Assembly: GCA_937128795.1 (NCBI GenBank)
Contig: CAKZMQ010000011.1
Coordinates: 109,634-173,633, forward strand
Direction: 5' to 3'
From: an uncultured Solirubrobacterales bacterium
GTDB lineage: Bacteria > Actinomycetota > Thermoleophilia > Solirubrobacterales > JACPNS01
DNA length: 64,000 bases
Position numbers and translations under genes: made by a program. This document shows, piece after piece, positions 1 through 8,759 of the stretch. The notes under the pieces were generated by a model, which saw only the letters and a list, made by a program, of their open reading frames with translations, ran no database searches and was not told the origin of the DNA. How positions within the stretch are numbered: the stretch's first letter is position 1; every line of letters begins with the position of its first letter.

Positions 1-712
1 GCAGTTTTCCAAGCGGCTGCGGTCGCTCGGGGCGCGCAGAATCTGCTTGCTGGTCGGCAAGTTCGCGCACGTGCGCTGAGACGATCGTCTCGCCCGCGTC
101 GGCGCGGTCGCAAAGTCGGCTGGCCACGATGACGGTCGTGCCGAAGTAGTCGCCGTGTTCGCGCAACAGCTCGCCCGCGTGGACGCCAATGCGCAGTCCG
201 AGGTTGTCCGCGTCGGCATCCACCGCCTCCTGCATCTGCTGCGCGCAGTCAAGTGCTGCGGCCGGGTCGGCGAACAACACCATCAGCCCGTCGCCGAGAT
301 TCTTGACTTCACGGCCGCCATGCTGGTCGATCGATCCGCGCAGCAGGGCGAAGTGTCGTTTGCGGCAATCGTGCGCCGCCGCCTCGCCCAGTTCGGCGAT
401 CATCTCTGTGGATCCAACGATGTCGGTAAACATCACGGCCGATGAGCTCGGCATTCGGCCGCGCTGCTCCAGGGCGGCGAGACCGGCGCGGGTGGCATGA
501 AAGTGCTCGACACCGTCTTTGAAGTCGCTCTCGACGAGGCCTTCCGCGATCAGCGTCCTCAGACCGTGCTCGACGCGGTTCGCCACGCGACGAACTGGGT
601 GCGTGCGACGCAGGCGGTTGGTGAGCTGACGCTGCGTGGTCGTGCCAAAGCTGGTCAGCTCGAGGATTTCGAGGAGCAGTTCGGCAGCGTCTGGTTTGCG
701 GGAAGTCGGCAT
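1..712 (-). CDS. Class III adenylate/guanylate cyclase, C-terminus beyond window edge
   Basis: Likely makes a cyclic nucleotide second messenger from ATP or GTP. Reading leftward from the ATG at 712, the frame stays open to base 1, giving at least 237 residues. Residues 1-90 are helical and basic and look like a winged-helix module. The cyclase domain begins with VMFTDIVGST (93-102, metal-binding D97), followed by an LGDGLM segment with the second metal Asp near D141 and then LRIGVHAGE. The end of the domain (GETIVSAHVRE) is present, so only a short tail lies outside the window. It is divergent from the small membrane gene at 855, with a repeated motif between them. The family is clear, but whether the product is cAMP or cGMP is not visible. 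Confidence 0.85.
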   Translation of the reverse strand, partial: MPTSRKPDAAELLLEILELTSFGTTTQRQLTNRLRRTHPVRRVANRVEHGLRTLIAEGLVESDFKDGVEHFHATRAGLAALEQRGRMPSSSAVMFTDIVGSTEMIAELGEAAAHDCRKRHFALLRGSIDQHGGREVKNLGDGLMVLFADPAAALDCAQQMQEAVDADADNLGLRIGVHAGELLREHGDYFGTTVIVASRLCDRADAGETIVSAHVRELADQQADSARPERPQPLGKL

Positions 713-725
713 CGTCGGAGAGTTA

Positions 726-766
726 CGAAACTCTTACGCAAGACTATACCGAAACTATTACGAAAG
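726..766. promoter_or_regulatory. Two 17-bp direct repeats between divergent genes
   Basis: CGAAACTCTTACGCAAG (726-742) and CGAAACTATTACGAAAG (750-766) match at 15 of 17 positions and start 24 bp apart. They lie just upstream of the cyclase start (712) and about 60-90 bp upstream of the small membrane gene. This is the usual place for an operator controlling one or both genes. The binding protein is unknown. Confidence 0.45.
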
Positions 767-854
767 TCAAGTGTGAGATCGTGCACAAACCGCGCCCGCT
801 ACTTTTCAGGCGACTATTTGAACGATGTTCAACAACTTCGATCGGGGTACCTAC

Positions 855-1112
855 ATGTCCAGCAAGATCACGTCACTCGCCGGCCTAGGGCTTGCAGCCA
901 CCGGCGCCGCGCACTTCGTCGCGCCACAGCTGTTCGAACCGATCACCAAGCCGGTATTCCCAGAGAACACCAGCACGTGGATCATGCGCAACGGTGCGTC
1001 AGAGCTGGCGATCGGCCTTGCCATCGCGGTTCCGGCGACGCGCAAGCTCGGCTTCGCTGGACTCGCGGCGTACGGTGCGCACCTGGGTTCGCGCGCAGCC
1101 AGCGCAGCCTAA
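855..1112 (+). CDS. Small DoxX-like membrane protein
   Basis: An 85-residue hydrophobic protein if started at the ATG at 855. An ATG at 825 would add ten polar residues that look non-native. There are two likely membrane helices (about 8-24 and 48-62) plus a hydrophobic C-terminal segment. The pattern GLGLAATGAAHFVAPQLFEPITKPVFP followed by NGASELAIGLAIAVPATRK resembles small DoxX-like proteins of mycobacteria and relatives, which have no agreed function. It is transcribed alone, divergent from the cyclase gene. Confidence 0.65.
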   Translation: MSSKITSLAGLGLAATGAAHFVAPQLFEPITKPVFPENTSTWIMRNGASELAIGLAIAVPATRKLGFAGLAAYGAHLGSRAASAA

Positions 1113-1120
1113 GAAATCCG

Positions 1121-1492
1121 TCAGGCGCTCAGCCAGATAGCCCCGTCGCGCAGCTCGACCGGATAGGTCTTGAGCTTGCGCGCTCCGGTGGTCGACTTGA
1201 TGGCGCCCGAAATCGGCTTGAAGGCACCCTGCGGACCGCGCACCATCTTGCCGCTGCGCACGTCGAACTGTGCATGGTGGGCCGGGCACTCGAGGCAACC
1301 GTCTTCGTTGACCTCTCCTTTGCCGAGTGACGCGAAAAGATGGCGACACTTGTTCGAAACGGCGAACGGCTTGCCGTCGCTGATGCCAACGGCGAGCGTG
1401 CCATGAGGGGTGTCGTCGACGACGGTGACCTGCGATGCGCCGAGATCGTCGACCGAGACCAATCGTGATGTGGGTTCCTGGGATGTTGTCAT
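1121..1492 (-). CDS. Rieske [2Fe-2S] ferredoxin-type protein
   Basis: A 123-residue soluble Rieske protein that probably passes electrons to an oxygenase. The iron-sulfur ligands are visible as C49-x-H51 (CRH) and C69-x2-H72 (CPAHH), the two-Cys/two-His pattern of Rieske domains. The domain fills most of the protein. No membrane anchor is seen, which argues for a stand-alone ferredoxin rather than a bc1-complex subunit. No oxygenase is adjacent, so its partner must lie elsewhere. Candidates in this window are the P450s and the AlkB system, but nothing ties them together. Confidence 0.85.
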   Translation of the reverse strand: MTTSQEPTSRLVSVDDLGASQVTVVDDTPHGTLAVGISDGKPFAVSNKCRHLFASLGKGEVNEDGCLECPAHHAQFDVRSGKMVRGPQGAFKPISGAIKSTTGARKLKTYPVELRDGAIWLSA

Positions 1493-1709
1493 TGGCGGAG
1501 TATTCCAGAACGAAGCCGTTGGTCGCGGCGGTCGCCGATTAACTGCGCACTTTGAGTCGATTGCCTGCCACTTGGGTATTCAGATTCTGATCCCGTCTAC
1601 CCAAGATTGGTTTCAGTCGATTGTCAGTATCCGCCGATAGCAACCGGATGGCGGAGCATTTGTGCGCTTGAACAGAGAATCCGATTCCCCTCGGCGAAAC
1701 GCCGCTCAA

Positions 1710-3071
1710 ATGAGCGAGCGACGAACATGGGCGATTCGCACCGCCTTCGTGCTTTTTTGGGCCCTAGCCGTCGCGGGTATGTGGTTCTTCCTCTCAAACG
1801 TACGCGCCAACAGCGAGCAGGGATTGCAGGAACGAACGGACGCCCGCACGACATTGTCCGCGCGATTCGTTTCGGACTACATGCTCGAGGTCGAGCAGTT
1901 GCAGACCCAGCACGCGGAGGCCCAACTCGGCACGCGTGCTCCCTCGGCGGCAAGTTTCGAACGCGTGGTGGCCGGCTTCGACAGCGAAGCCGCCCTGCTG
2001 CTCGATGCTCGCGGCAAGGTGCTGGCAATCGCCCCCCGATCCCCGCGACAGATCGGCACGTCACTGGTTGATCAATACGACCACCTGCGCGGAGCGATCA
2101 ACGGTTCGCCACGAATTTCTGACGTCGTCGAATCCGCCGTACGCAATGAACCGGTGATCGCTGTCGCGGTGCCGTTCGACAGCGCTGCAGGACGGCGCGT
2201 GTTCAGCGTCGCCTACGACCCGAACAGCACACCGCTTCGGACGCTGCTCAAGAACACAACCCCGATCACCGGCGCTCGTGTCGTTTTGCTGGACAGCAAA
2301 AACCAGATAGTCGCGGCAAACACCACTCAGACCGAGACACCCGACGACGCCCGCATCTCATCTTCTCGTGCGGCCAGCAGCGGCGTCGTTGGCAACAACT
2401 ACTTCAGCGTCCAGCCGGTCCGTGGGACTCCATGGCGAATTGGCATCACGTTGCCGACTACGGCGCTCTATGAACCTCTCGCGCCTGGTTGGGTGTGGGT
2501 GGCCGTCTTGGTGATGTTCGGCTTGATCTTGATGGCGACCCTCTTGCTGATCGACAGGCTCTCGGTGGGCAGACGAAGGATGAGTCGTCTCGCCCACACC
2601 GATGAGCTCACGCAGTTGCCCAATCGACTGGCAACCACCGGCGCGCTGGAGCGCCGACTGCGCCTTGCTCTGTCTGAAGACGCGATCGCCGTGCTGATGA
2701 TCGACGTAGACCATTTCAAGTCGATCAACGACGAGTTCGGCCATCACGTGGGCGACGCGGTGCTACGTGAGACTGCATCGCGGATGCGCGCGGCTTTGCG
2801 CGGGCAGGATGAACTTGGTCGTTGGGGCGGCGAAGAATTCTTGGCGGTGCTGTTTGGAGCCGGGCCGGATGAGGCGAAGCTAATTTCCGAACGCCTGCGC
2901 GAGGCAGTGGCCACCGCGCCGGTTGATTGCGACGACGAGCGGGTGATCGTCACGGTCAGCGTCGGCTGCGCGCTGTGGAACGGGGAGCAACTCGACGCCC
3001 TTGTCAACCGCGCCGATGCCGCTCTCTACGAAGCCAAGCGCGGCGGACGCAACGTCGTTGCAGTCGCCTAA
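1710..3071 (+). CDS. Membrane-anchored diguanylate cyclase (GGDEF)
   Basis: Makes cyclic di-GMP from two GTP in response to an extracellular cue. From the ATG at 1710 the protein has 453 residues: a membrane helix (about 7-28), an extracytoplasmic sensor of about 230 residues resembling a Cache domain, a second helix (about 262-283), then the GGDEF domain. The active-site motif is GGEEF (373-377). An RxxD inhibitory I-site (R364-D367) sits exactly five residues before it, so product feedback inhibition is expected. A GTG at 1662 would add 16 polar residues. I prefer 1710 because the first membrane helix then follows at once. No EAL domain is present, so this is a cyclase only. Confidence 0.88.
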   Translation: MSERRTWAIRTAFVLFWALAVAGMWFFLSNVRANSEQGLQERTDARTTLSARFVSDYMLEVEQLQTQHAEAQLGTRAPSAASFERVVAGFDSEAALLLDARGKVLAIAPRSPRQIGTSLVDQYDHLRGAINGSPRISDVVESAVRNEPVIAVAVPFDSAAGRRVFSVAYDPNSTPLRTLLKNTTPITGARVVLLDSKNQIVAANTTQTETPDDARISSSRAASSGVVGNNYFSVQPVRGTPWRIGITLPTTALYEPLAPGWVWVAVLVMFGLILMATLLLIDRLSVGRRRMSRLAHTDELTQLPNRLATTGALERRLRLALSEDAIAVLMIDVDHFKSINDEFGHHVGDAVLRETASRMRAALRGQDELGRWGGEEFLAVLFGAGPDEAKLISERLREAVATAPVDCDDERVIVTVSVGCALWNGEQLDALVNRADAALYEAKRGGRNVVAVA

Positions 3072-3081
3072 GCAAATTTAG

Positions 3082-4875
3082 TCAGCCTTCGACGAGCTCG
3101 GTGTTTTCGAGCCAGCTCAGCTCCAGCTGCTCGCGCCTGGACGTCATGTCGGTGAGCTCGGCCTGCAGGGCCGCAAGTTGTTCGTGGTTGCTGGCGTGTT
3201 CTTCCATCTCTGTAGCCAGCTCGCGCTCGCGCTCGTCCAGCTTTTTCAATGCCCGCTCGATCTTCACGAGCTCTTTGCGAGCTGCGTGGACCACGCCTCC
3301 GCTTGATCGTTTCGGCTTCGCGGTCTTCGGCACCCACTCGGATTCTTCGTCGTGCGCGCCGTGACGCTCCTCGATGTACTGGTCGATCCCGCGCGGCAGG
3401 TGGCGCAGCTTGCCGTCCCCCATCAACCCATAGACGTTGTCGGTCACGCGTTCGACGAAGTAGCGGTCGTGGCTGACGACGATCAGCGTGCCGGGCCAAT
3501 TGTCGAGCAGATCCTCGAGGGCGGTGAGCGTGTCGATGTCGAGGTCGTTGGTCGGCTCGTCGAGCAGCAGAACGTTCGGCTCGCCCATCATCAAACGCAT
3601 CAGCTGCAGGCGACGACGTTCGCCGCCTGACAGCTTCTTGACCAGCGTGCGGCTGCGGCCGCCACGAAAGCCAAAGCGATCGCAGAGCATCCCGGCCGTG
3701 ATCTCGACGCCATCCGAAAGGGTCGCCACGAGCTTTGCGTCTTCCAGCGCCTCGATCACCGAGAGCTCCTCGTTGACGTCGTCGGCCTCCTGAGTGAGCT
3801 TTGCCACGCGGATCGTCTGCCCGCGTTTGACGCTGCCTGTCTGTGGCTCGATGTCGCCGTTGAGCAGTTGGATCAGCGTGGACTTACCCGCACCGTTTAC
3901 GCCGACGATCGCCGAACGGTCGCCCGGGCCGAGCCGCCAGGTGATGTGGTCGAAGAGCTTGCGGTCGCCAAAGGCAAAGCTGACGTTGATCGCGTCGATC
4001 ACGCGATTGCCGAGTCGCGCGGTCGCGAACTTGAGCAACTCGACCGGGTTGCGCGGCGGCGGTTCGTCGGCGATCAATTCGTTGGCGGCGTCGACGCGAA
4101 ACTTCGGTTTGGTCGTGCGCGCCGGCGGTCCGCGCCGCAGCCAGGCGAGCTCTTTACGGATCAGCGCGCGACGCCGGGTCTCGGAGGCCTCACTCTGGCG
4201 GTCGCGTTCGGCCTTGGCGAGCACGTAGGCCGCGTAGCCTCCCTCGTATTGGTGGACGCGCTGGTCGGCGACCTCCCAGGTCTGTTCGACGACGGCGTCA
4301 AGAAACCAGCGGTCGTGGGTAACGACCAGCAGCGATCCAGTGCGAGCGTTCAGGTGCGATGCAAGCCAGTCCACCCCTTCAACGTCGAGGTGGTTGGTCG
4401 GCTCGTCGAGCAACAGCAGCTCCGGACCGTCGATCAACACCTTTGCGAGCGCGATGCGGCGTTTCTCGCCGCCCGAGAGCGGGCCGAGTGTTGTTTCGAA
4501 TCCGTCAGGAAATCGGCTGACGTCAACGCCGCCGAGCAGCCCGTCGAGAATGTCGCGAATCTTTGCGTCCCCCGCCCACTCGTGATCTGCCTTGTCGCCG
4601 ATCAATACTTGGCGCACGGTCTGGTCGACCTCAAGCAAGTCGCGTTGGTCGAGAAAGCCAATGGTCGTGGCGCGGCTCTTGGTCACCTCGCCATCGTCGG
4701 GATGCTCGACGCCCGAGATCAGCCTGAGCAACGTCGTCTTGCCATCGCCATTAGTCCCGACGATGCCGATCCGCTCGTCCGCGTTGACCCCGAGCGTGAT
4801 GTCGGTGAGGATCGGGCGGCTGGAATACGACTTGCTGACGGATTTCAGGTTGACGAGATTGCGTGGTGCTGCCAT
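3082..4875 (-). CDS. uup: ABC-F ATPase, Uup type
   Basis: A soluble 597-residue protein with two ABC ATPase domains and no membrane segment, the layout of ribosome-associated ABC-F proteins. Domain 1 has Walker A GTNGDGKT (40-47), signature LSGGEKRR and Walker B LLLLDEPTNHLD. Domain 2 has GVNGAGKST, LSGGERRR and VLLLDEPTNDLD. After domain 2 comes a basic linker and a C-terminal coiled coil (about 530-590, rich in E, K and L). This coiled coil separates Uup from EttA. Uup in other bacteria acts on ribosomes and branched DNA intermediates. An ABC-F resistance factor is an alternative, but the coiled-coil tail favours Uup. Confidence 0.88.
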   Translation of the reverse strand: MAAPRNLVNLKSVSKSYSSRPILTDITLGVNADERIGIVGTNGDGKTTLLRLISGVEHPDDGEVTKSRATTIGFLDQRDLLEVDQTVRQVLIGDKADHEWAGDAKIRDILDGLLGGVDVSRFPDGFETTLGPLSGGEKRRIALAKVLIDGPELLLLDEPTNHLDVEGVDWLASHLNARTGSLLVVTHDRWFLDAVVEQTWEVADQRVHQYEGGYAAYVLAKAERDRQSEASETRRRALIRKELAWLRRGPPARTTKPKFRVDAANELIADEPPPRNPVELLKFATARLGNRVIDAINVSFAFGDRKLFDHITWRLGPGDRSAIVGVNGAGKSTLIQLLNGDIEPQTGSVKRGQTIRVAKLTQEADDVNEELSVIEALEDAKLVATLSDGVEITAGMLCDRFGFRGGRSRTLVKKLSGGERRRLQLMRLMMGEPNVLLLDEPTNDLDIDTLTALEDLLDNWPGTLIVVSHDRYFVERVTDNVYGLMGDGKLRHLPRGIDQYIEERHGAHDEESEWVPKTAKPKRSSGGVVHAARKELVKIERALKKLDERERELATEMEEHASNHEQLAALQAELTDMTSRREQLELSWLENTELVEG

Positions 4876-4914
4876 CGCGCGGGATGGTTGCAGACCGCAG
4901 CCGTCCGGTTCGAC

Positions 4915-5304
4915 TCAGCCGTCGGCTTCACGGCCCTCGCTCTGAGTTGCGGGCGGTGCGTACCGGTGGTGCAGCATCAGGTCATTTCCGTCGGGATCGT
5001 TGAACAGCGCCATGTGGCAGACGCCGGTATCGAATGTGTCGAGATGGAACTCAACACCTTTCGCCGAGAGCTCGGCCTTCGCGGCTTCGACGTCGTCAAC
5101 GTGAAGCGCGAGATGAGCATTCTTCTGTTGAGCGAACGGAAAGCCTGCCTTCTCGGGCTCCCAGATGCTGAAGCACGTTTCGCCGACCCAGAACTCGTAC
5201 TTCGAGTGCTCGTCGGGCGTCAGACCGAGGGTGTCGATGTAGAACGCGCGCGAACGGTCGGCGTCTTGGCTGGGGATCCCGATGAAGTCGAGTTTGGTGA
5301 TCAT
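4915..5304 (-). CDS. Glyoxalase/VOC superfamily protein
   Basis: A 129-residue, single-domain vicinal-oxygen-chelate protein. The N-terminus LDFIGIPSQDADRSRAFY is the first beta-alpha unit of the fold, and DPDGNDLMLHHRY near the end carries the usual C-terminal metal-ligand strand. Proteins of this size act as dimers, for example as glyoxalases, antibiotic-binding proteins or isomerases. The substrate cannot be read from the sequence. It stands 39 bp upstream of the ABC-F start on the same strand, so the two may be co-transcribed. Confidence 0.8.
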   Translation of the reverse strand: MITKLDFIGIPSQDADRSRAFYIDTLGLTPDEHSKYEFWVGETCFSIWEPEKAGFPFAQQKNAHLALHVDDVEAAKAELSAKGVEFHLDTFDTGVCHMALFNDPDGNDLMLHHRYAPPATQSEGREADG

Positions 5305-5375
5305 GGTCGGCGGGCCTTTCCGGGTTTTCTGTGGTTTGACGTTTGCTTGGGTTGGTGTTTCCTAAGTTTTACGTC

Positions 5376-5609
5376 ATGGCCCGACCGCAACGCAGCAAGC
5401 GCCGCAAATCACTCAGCAAACTTTCTGAACAAAAAGAACCGACCGAAGAGCAGAAGCTCGAGGCGCAGCGCAAGATGTGCGGCGAAAAGAAGCGTTTTGC
5501 CTTCAAAGGCGACGCCGAGCGATTGGCTGCCGAATACGGCCTCGGCGTTTACAAATGCTTGGTCTGCGGCGGATGGCACTTCACGTCCAAACCGCCGGAC
5601 CCAACCTGA
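5376..5609 (+). CDS. Small basic zinc-binding protein, GWH family, copy 1
   Basis: A 77-residue, very basic protein starting at the ATG at 5376. The first half is Lys/Arg-rich. The second half has C35, C61, C64 and H68 in MCGEKKRF...YKCLVCGGWHFTSK, a plausible Cys3-His zinc site. A second gene at 50461 codes for a protein with Cys and His at exactly the same residue numbers, so the two are paralogues. Its charge and compact metal site suggest nucleic-acid or ribosome binding, but this is inference. Similar short proteins with a YxCPxCxGWHLT core occur in actinobacteria and their phages, and I know of no established function. Confidence 0.7.
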   Translation: MARPQRSKRRKSLSKLSEQKEPTEEQKLEAQRKMCGEKKRFAFKGDAERLAAEYGLGVYKCLVCGGWHFTSKPPDPT

Positions 5610-5619
5610 ACCGCTCTGC

Positions 5620-6261
5620 CTAGTCCTCGATCACATCGGTCACGGCAACGAGCAGGCGGCCGGCCGCACGCACCATCACCTCACGCGGAGGTTTGTAGTG
5701 ATTGAGTGACCAGACCATCGCCATGTTGCTGAGGCCTCCGACGACGGTCGTCGTGATCACGTCGGCCTCATCCGTGCGCGTGAATCCCGGACGCCAGATC
5801 GCAAACAGCGCGATCAGGAACTCTGCGAACATCGCCGTGTCTGCCAAGTAGGCGCTGTCGACGCTTGGGCTTACGCCGAGGATCTCGCGCCAGACCACCC
5901 GCGCCTGCAGTGGATCTTCCACGAACGCGAAGTACGCATCGAGGCCGCGCTCAACTGCCGGTTCGATGTCCATGCCCTCGGTCAACTCGCCGATCGCCGC
6001 GACGACTTTTGCCAGCAACTCCTCGACGCTCCGGCGGTGCACCGCGATCAGTAGACCCTCCAGCGAGTCGAAGCTTTCGTAGAAGTTGCGATCGGCGACG
6101 TGTGCCTCGGCGCACACCCCGCGCACGGTCGCCGAGCGAAAGCCTTCGGTTCCGAAGATCTGCAAGCCGGCGTCGAGCAGCTGCTTGCGACGGCGCGCGT
6201 CGCGCTGCTTCTGGGATTCGCCGCCGTACGCGCGGCCGGATTTGGTTGCGGTTTTTGCCAT
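5620..6261 (-). CDS. TetR family regulator, next to monooxygenase gene
   Basis: A 213-residue repressor-type protein. Residues about 25-70 form the DNA-binding domain, with the typical LLDAGLQIFGTEGFRSATVRGVCAEA helix-turn-helix and the NFYESFDSLEGLL segment that follows it in TetR proteins. The rest is an all-alpha ligand pocket that varies among family members. It is divergent from the flavin monooxygenase gene at 6361, a common arrangement in which the regulator controls the enzyme and itself. The ligand is unknown, but a substrate of the monooxygenase is the obvious guess. Confidence 0.85.
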   Translation of the reverse strand: MAKTATKSGRAYGGESQKQRDARRRKQLLDAGLQIFGTEGFRSATVRGVCAEAHVADRNFYESFDSLEGLLIAVHRRSVEELLAKVVAAIGELTEGMDIEPAVERGLDAYFAFVEDPLQARVVWREILGVSPSVDSAYLADTAMFAEFLIALFAIWRPGFTRTDEADVITTTVVGGLSNMAMVWSLNHYKPPREVMVRAAGRLLVAVTDVIED

Positions 6262-6314
6262 CAGCGCAAACTACGGAGGATTGTTCTTGCCCCCTCGCGT
6301 AGAGTCGTCTAATC

Positions 6315-6332
6315 TGATGTTACCCGTCATCA
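6315..6332. promoter_or_regulatory. Possible TetR operator before monooxygenase
   Basis: TGATG and CATCA form a 5-bp inverted repeat separated by 8 bases in the space between the divergent TetR and monooxygenase genes, about 30 bp before the chosen monooxygenase start. The arms are short, so this could be chance. Confidence 0.25.
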
Positions 6333-6360
6333 CATGGCGACGCAACCGGAAGGCAGGGGC

Positions 6361-7866
6361 ATGTTCGACAAATCAGCGCGTGATCACAAGGTCGTGATAA
6401 TCGGTAGCGGCTTCGGTGGCCAGTGTGCGGCGATCAACCTTTCCAAGCGGGGCATAGAGGACTACGTGCTGCTCGAACGGCGGTCGTTCTCCGGCGGCAC
6501 CTGGCGCCAGAACACCTATCCCGGCGCGGCCGTCGACGTGCAGTCGCCGCTCTATTCCATTTCACACGAGCCGTACGCCTGGAGCCAGATGTTCGCCGAG
6601 GGCGACGAGCTTTGCGAATACACCGAAATGGTCGCCAAGAAGCATCGCATCGACGAGCGCACGATCCTGGACGCTCAGGTCGAGGAGATCGATTGGCAGG
6701 ACGACCATTGGCTGGTGCGCACCACACAGGGCGACTTCAACGCAAAGTTTGTGATCAACGCAACTGGCCCGCTGAGCACACCGGTCGTCCCTGATTTCAA
6801 GGGCCGCGAGACCTTCGCCGGCGAACAGTTCCACACCAACGACTGGAACCACGACTACGACTACAGAGGCAAAAAGGTCGCGATCGTCGGCAGCGGCGCC
6901 AGCGCCGCTCAGGTGATCCCGACGATCCAACCAGACGTCGGCGAACTGCATGTGTTTCAGCGCACTCCGCATTGGGCGCTGCCGCGACCGGACCGCAAAT
7001 TCACGGCGTTCCAGCGCAAGCTGCTCGGCAACAAACTCGTCCACCGCGCCGTGCGCACCGCCATCTACTGGGCGCTTGAGACGCGGATCATCGCCTTCAA
7101 GTACTCGCCCTTCGCCTTGAAGCTGTACGGACAACGTCGCGCCGAGAAGATGCTGCGCAAGCAGGTGCCGGATCCGCAGCTGCGCGCCAAGCTGACGCCG
7201 GACTACACGATCGGCTGCAAGCGAATCCTCGTGACCAACGACCTCTACCCCGCGCTGCAGGCAGGCAACACAACGCTGCACGACAAAACCGACCCGATCG
7301 CCGAGGTCACGCCCGCGGGAATCGTCACCGCCAACGGCGAGAAGCTGGACCTCGACCTGATCATCTGGGCGACTGGTTACGACGCGACCGACAACCCGAT
7401 CCACCAAAAGATCGTCGGCAAGGACGGCAAGCCGATCACCGAGTACTGGTCGGAGTACGCGCGCGCATACCTCGGCACCTCCGTGCCCGGATTCCCGAAC
7501 TTCTTCCTGACGATCGGCCCCAACACCGGCATCGGCCACACCAGCGCGATCTTCATCATCGAGGCGCAGATGGAGTACATGATGCGCGCGATCGAGGCCG
7601 CCGACAAAACCGCCGCCGGCACGATCGAGGTGCGCCAAGCGGCCGAAGAGAAGTACACCGAGCACATTCACGAGGAGATGAAGAAGACCGTCTGGTATCA
7701 CGGCGGGTGCAACAGCTGGTACAAGTCGTCGACCGGCAAGGTGATCGCGATGTACCCTGGCTTCTCGTTCGTTTACCGGATGAAGTGCAAGGACTTCAAG
7801 CCGGGTGATCACTTGATCGGAGTGGCATCTCCGACCGCAGTGACGGTCGCGGCGACGTCGTCCTGA
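6361..7866 (+). CDS. Baeyer-Villiger-type flavin monooxygenase
   Basis: An FAD- and NADPH-dependent monooxygenase of 501 residues that probably inserts oxygen into a ketone or related substrate. It has an N-terminal FAD fingerprint VVIIGSGFGG and the RRSFSGGTWRQNTYPGAAVDV stretch typical of Baeyer-Villiger enzymes. The FxGxxxHTNDW motif (FAGEQFHTNDW) precedes the NADPH fingerprint KVAIVGSGASAA, and a late ATG motif (IIWATGYDA) is also present. I chose the ATG at 6361 because GGAAGG/GGCAGGGG lies just upstream and the FAD motif follows promptly. An ATG at 6334 would add nine residues. It is likely controlled by the divergent TetR gene, and it converges on the heliorhodopsin gene with 21 bp between stops. 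Confidence 0.87.
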   Translation: MFDKSARDHKVVIIGSGFGGQCAAINLSKRGIEDYVLLERRSFSGGTWRQNTYPGAAVDVQSPLYSISHEPYAWSQMFAEGDELCEYTEMVAKKHRIDERTILDAQVEEIDWQDDHWLVRTTQGDFNAKFVINATGPLSTPVVPDFKGRETFAGEQFHTNDWNHDYDYRGKKVAIVGSGASAAQVIPTIQPDVGELHVFQRTPHWALPRPDRKFTAFQRKLLGNKLVHRAVRTAIYWALETRIIAFKYSPFALKLYGQRRAEKMLRKQVPDPQLRAKLTPDYTIGCKRILVTNDLYPALQAGNTTLHDKTDPIAEVTPAGIVTANGEKLDLDLIIWATGYDATDNPIHQKIVGKDGKPITEYWSEYARAYLGTSVPGFPNFFLTIGPNTGIGHTSAIFIIEAQMEYMMRAIEAADKTAAGTIEVRQAAEEKYTEHIHEEMKKTVWYHGGCNSWYKSSTGKVIAMYPGFSFVYRMKCKDFKPGDHLIGVASPTAVTVAATSS

Positions 7867-7887
7867 AGCAGGCCGGCCCGCGCTGCC

Positions 7888-8652
7888 TCAGCCCGCCAAC
7901 GTACCGGCAAACACCTGCCATGCCAGTGCGCTCTTGGCCACGAAAGACAGCACGATGTAGGACTTCTCCCCGGTGAGGTAGTCGCTCCAGCGTCCCCAAC
8001 CGCGCTCGTGAGCGAGCATCACGAAGGCGAAGCAATTGAAGAGCAGGAACAGACTGATGTAGATCGCGTAGACGAATCCCGGCACGTCACCACCCGCCCC
8101 GAAGAGATAAATGCCGATCGCAATCCACGGCACCGCTCCGGCGAGGCAACCGAGCCAGAACGGCCGCATGCCGGCCTCGCCCTTGAATTCCTGCAGGTAG
8201 CCGAACCAAATCATCGCCGCGTTCACGCCGATCAGCGCAGTCAACGCAGCGACGTCAGTGATCCCCACCAGCATTGCGATCGGCACGAGCATGATCGAGC
8301 TGGAAATCGAATATTCCGCCCATCGAAACGGCGCACGGCCCACGGCGAGCTTGGCTGCGTAGTGCTCGAATACTCCCGGCAGCGAAATCAAGGCATGGAA
8401 AATGGCGCTGACGATCAGGAACGACGCTGTGAGGTAGGCAAACCTCGGCTCTGCGACGATCTCGGTGGGCCACGTCGGTTGCGCCCCGGGCGGACCCTCC
8501 GCGAACTGCGCGGTGATCGGAATCGTGAATCCGTTGGCAAGCGACAGCATCAACGCCGCGGAGACGCCATGAAACACCGCCGCACTGATGTTCCACACGC
8601 GGAAGCTTTGGATACGCGGATCGATTGCTTGGGTGGTGTCGCTCACGCTCAC
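7888..8652 (-). CDS. Heliorhodopsin
   Basis: A 254-residue, seven-helix retinal protein of the heliorhodopsin family. Heliorhodopsins are light-sensing membrane proteins with inverted topology, distant from type-1 rhodopsins. Helix 7 (SYIVLSFVAKSALAWQVFAG) carries K240, which would bind retinal as a Schiff base. Helix 3 begins RWAEYS, with E113 at the counter-ion position. H28 (FHGV) and H86 (FHAL) match the two buried histidines described in the archetype 48C12. Length and helix spacing are normal, so the protein looks intact. It is transcribed towards the monooxygenase gene. No retinal-forming dioxygenase is seen in the window, so retinal must come from elsewhere. Its physiological role is unsettled in general. 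Confidence 0.9.
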   Translation of the reverse strand: MSVSDTTQAIDPRIQSFRVWNISAAVFHGVSAALMLSLANGFTIPITAQFAEGPPGAQPTWPTEIVAEPRFAYLTASFLIVSAIFHALISLPGVFEHYAAKLAVGRAPFRWAEYSISSSIMLVPIAMLVGITDVAALTALIGVNAAMIWFGYLQEFKGEAGMRPFWLGCLAGAVPWIAIGIYLFGAGGDVPGFVYAIYISLFLLFNCFAFVMLAHERGWGRWSDYLTGEKSYIVLSFVAKSALAWQVFAGTLAG

Positions 8653-8759
8653 TCAGAGATTGTTACGGGATGGCAGTCGGACCCGGTTGGTACGTAAAGA
8701 TATGCGCGACGTGATCGACAATGGAGCTACCGGCCGAAAGGCTGAGGAGTTGAATCGAG

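Noticed and set aside
497..1330. A 277-codon open frame on the plus strand
   Set aside because: It crosses the cyclase start, the promoter region and the Rieske gene. It is rich in Arg and Ser and fits no family.
3868..5709. A 613-codon open frame on the plus strand
   Set aside because: It runs antisense to the ABC-F and VOC genes, which have clear motifs. It shows no domain of its own.
6562..7812. A 416-codon open frame on the minus strand
   Set aside because: Antisense to the monooxygenase. It is Arg/Val/Asp-rich with no recognisable fold.
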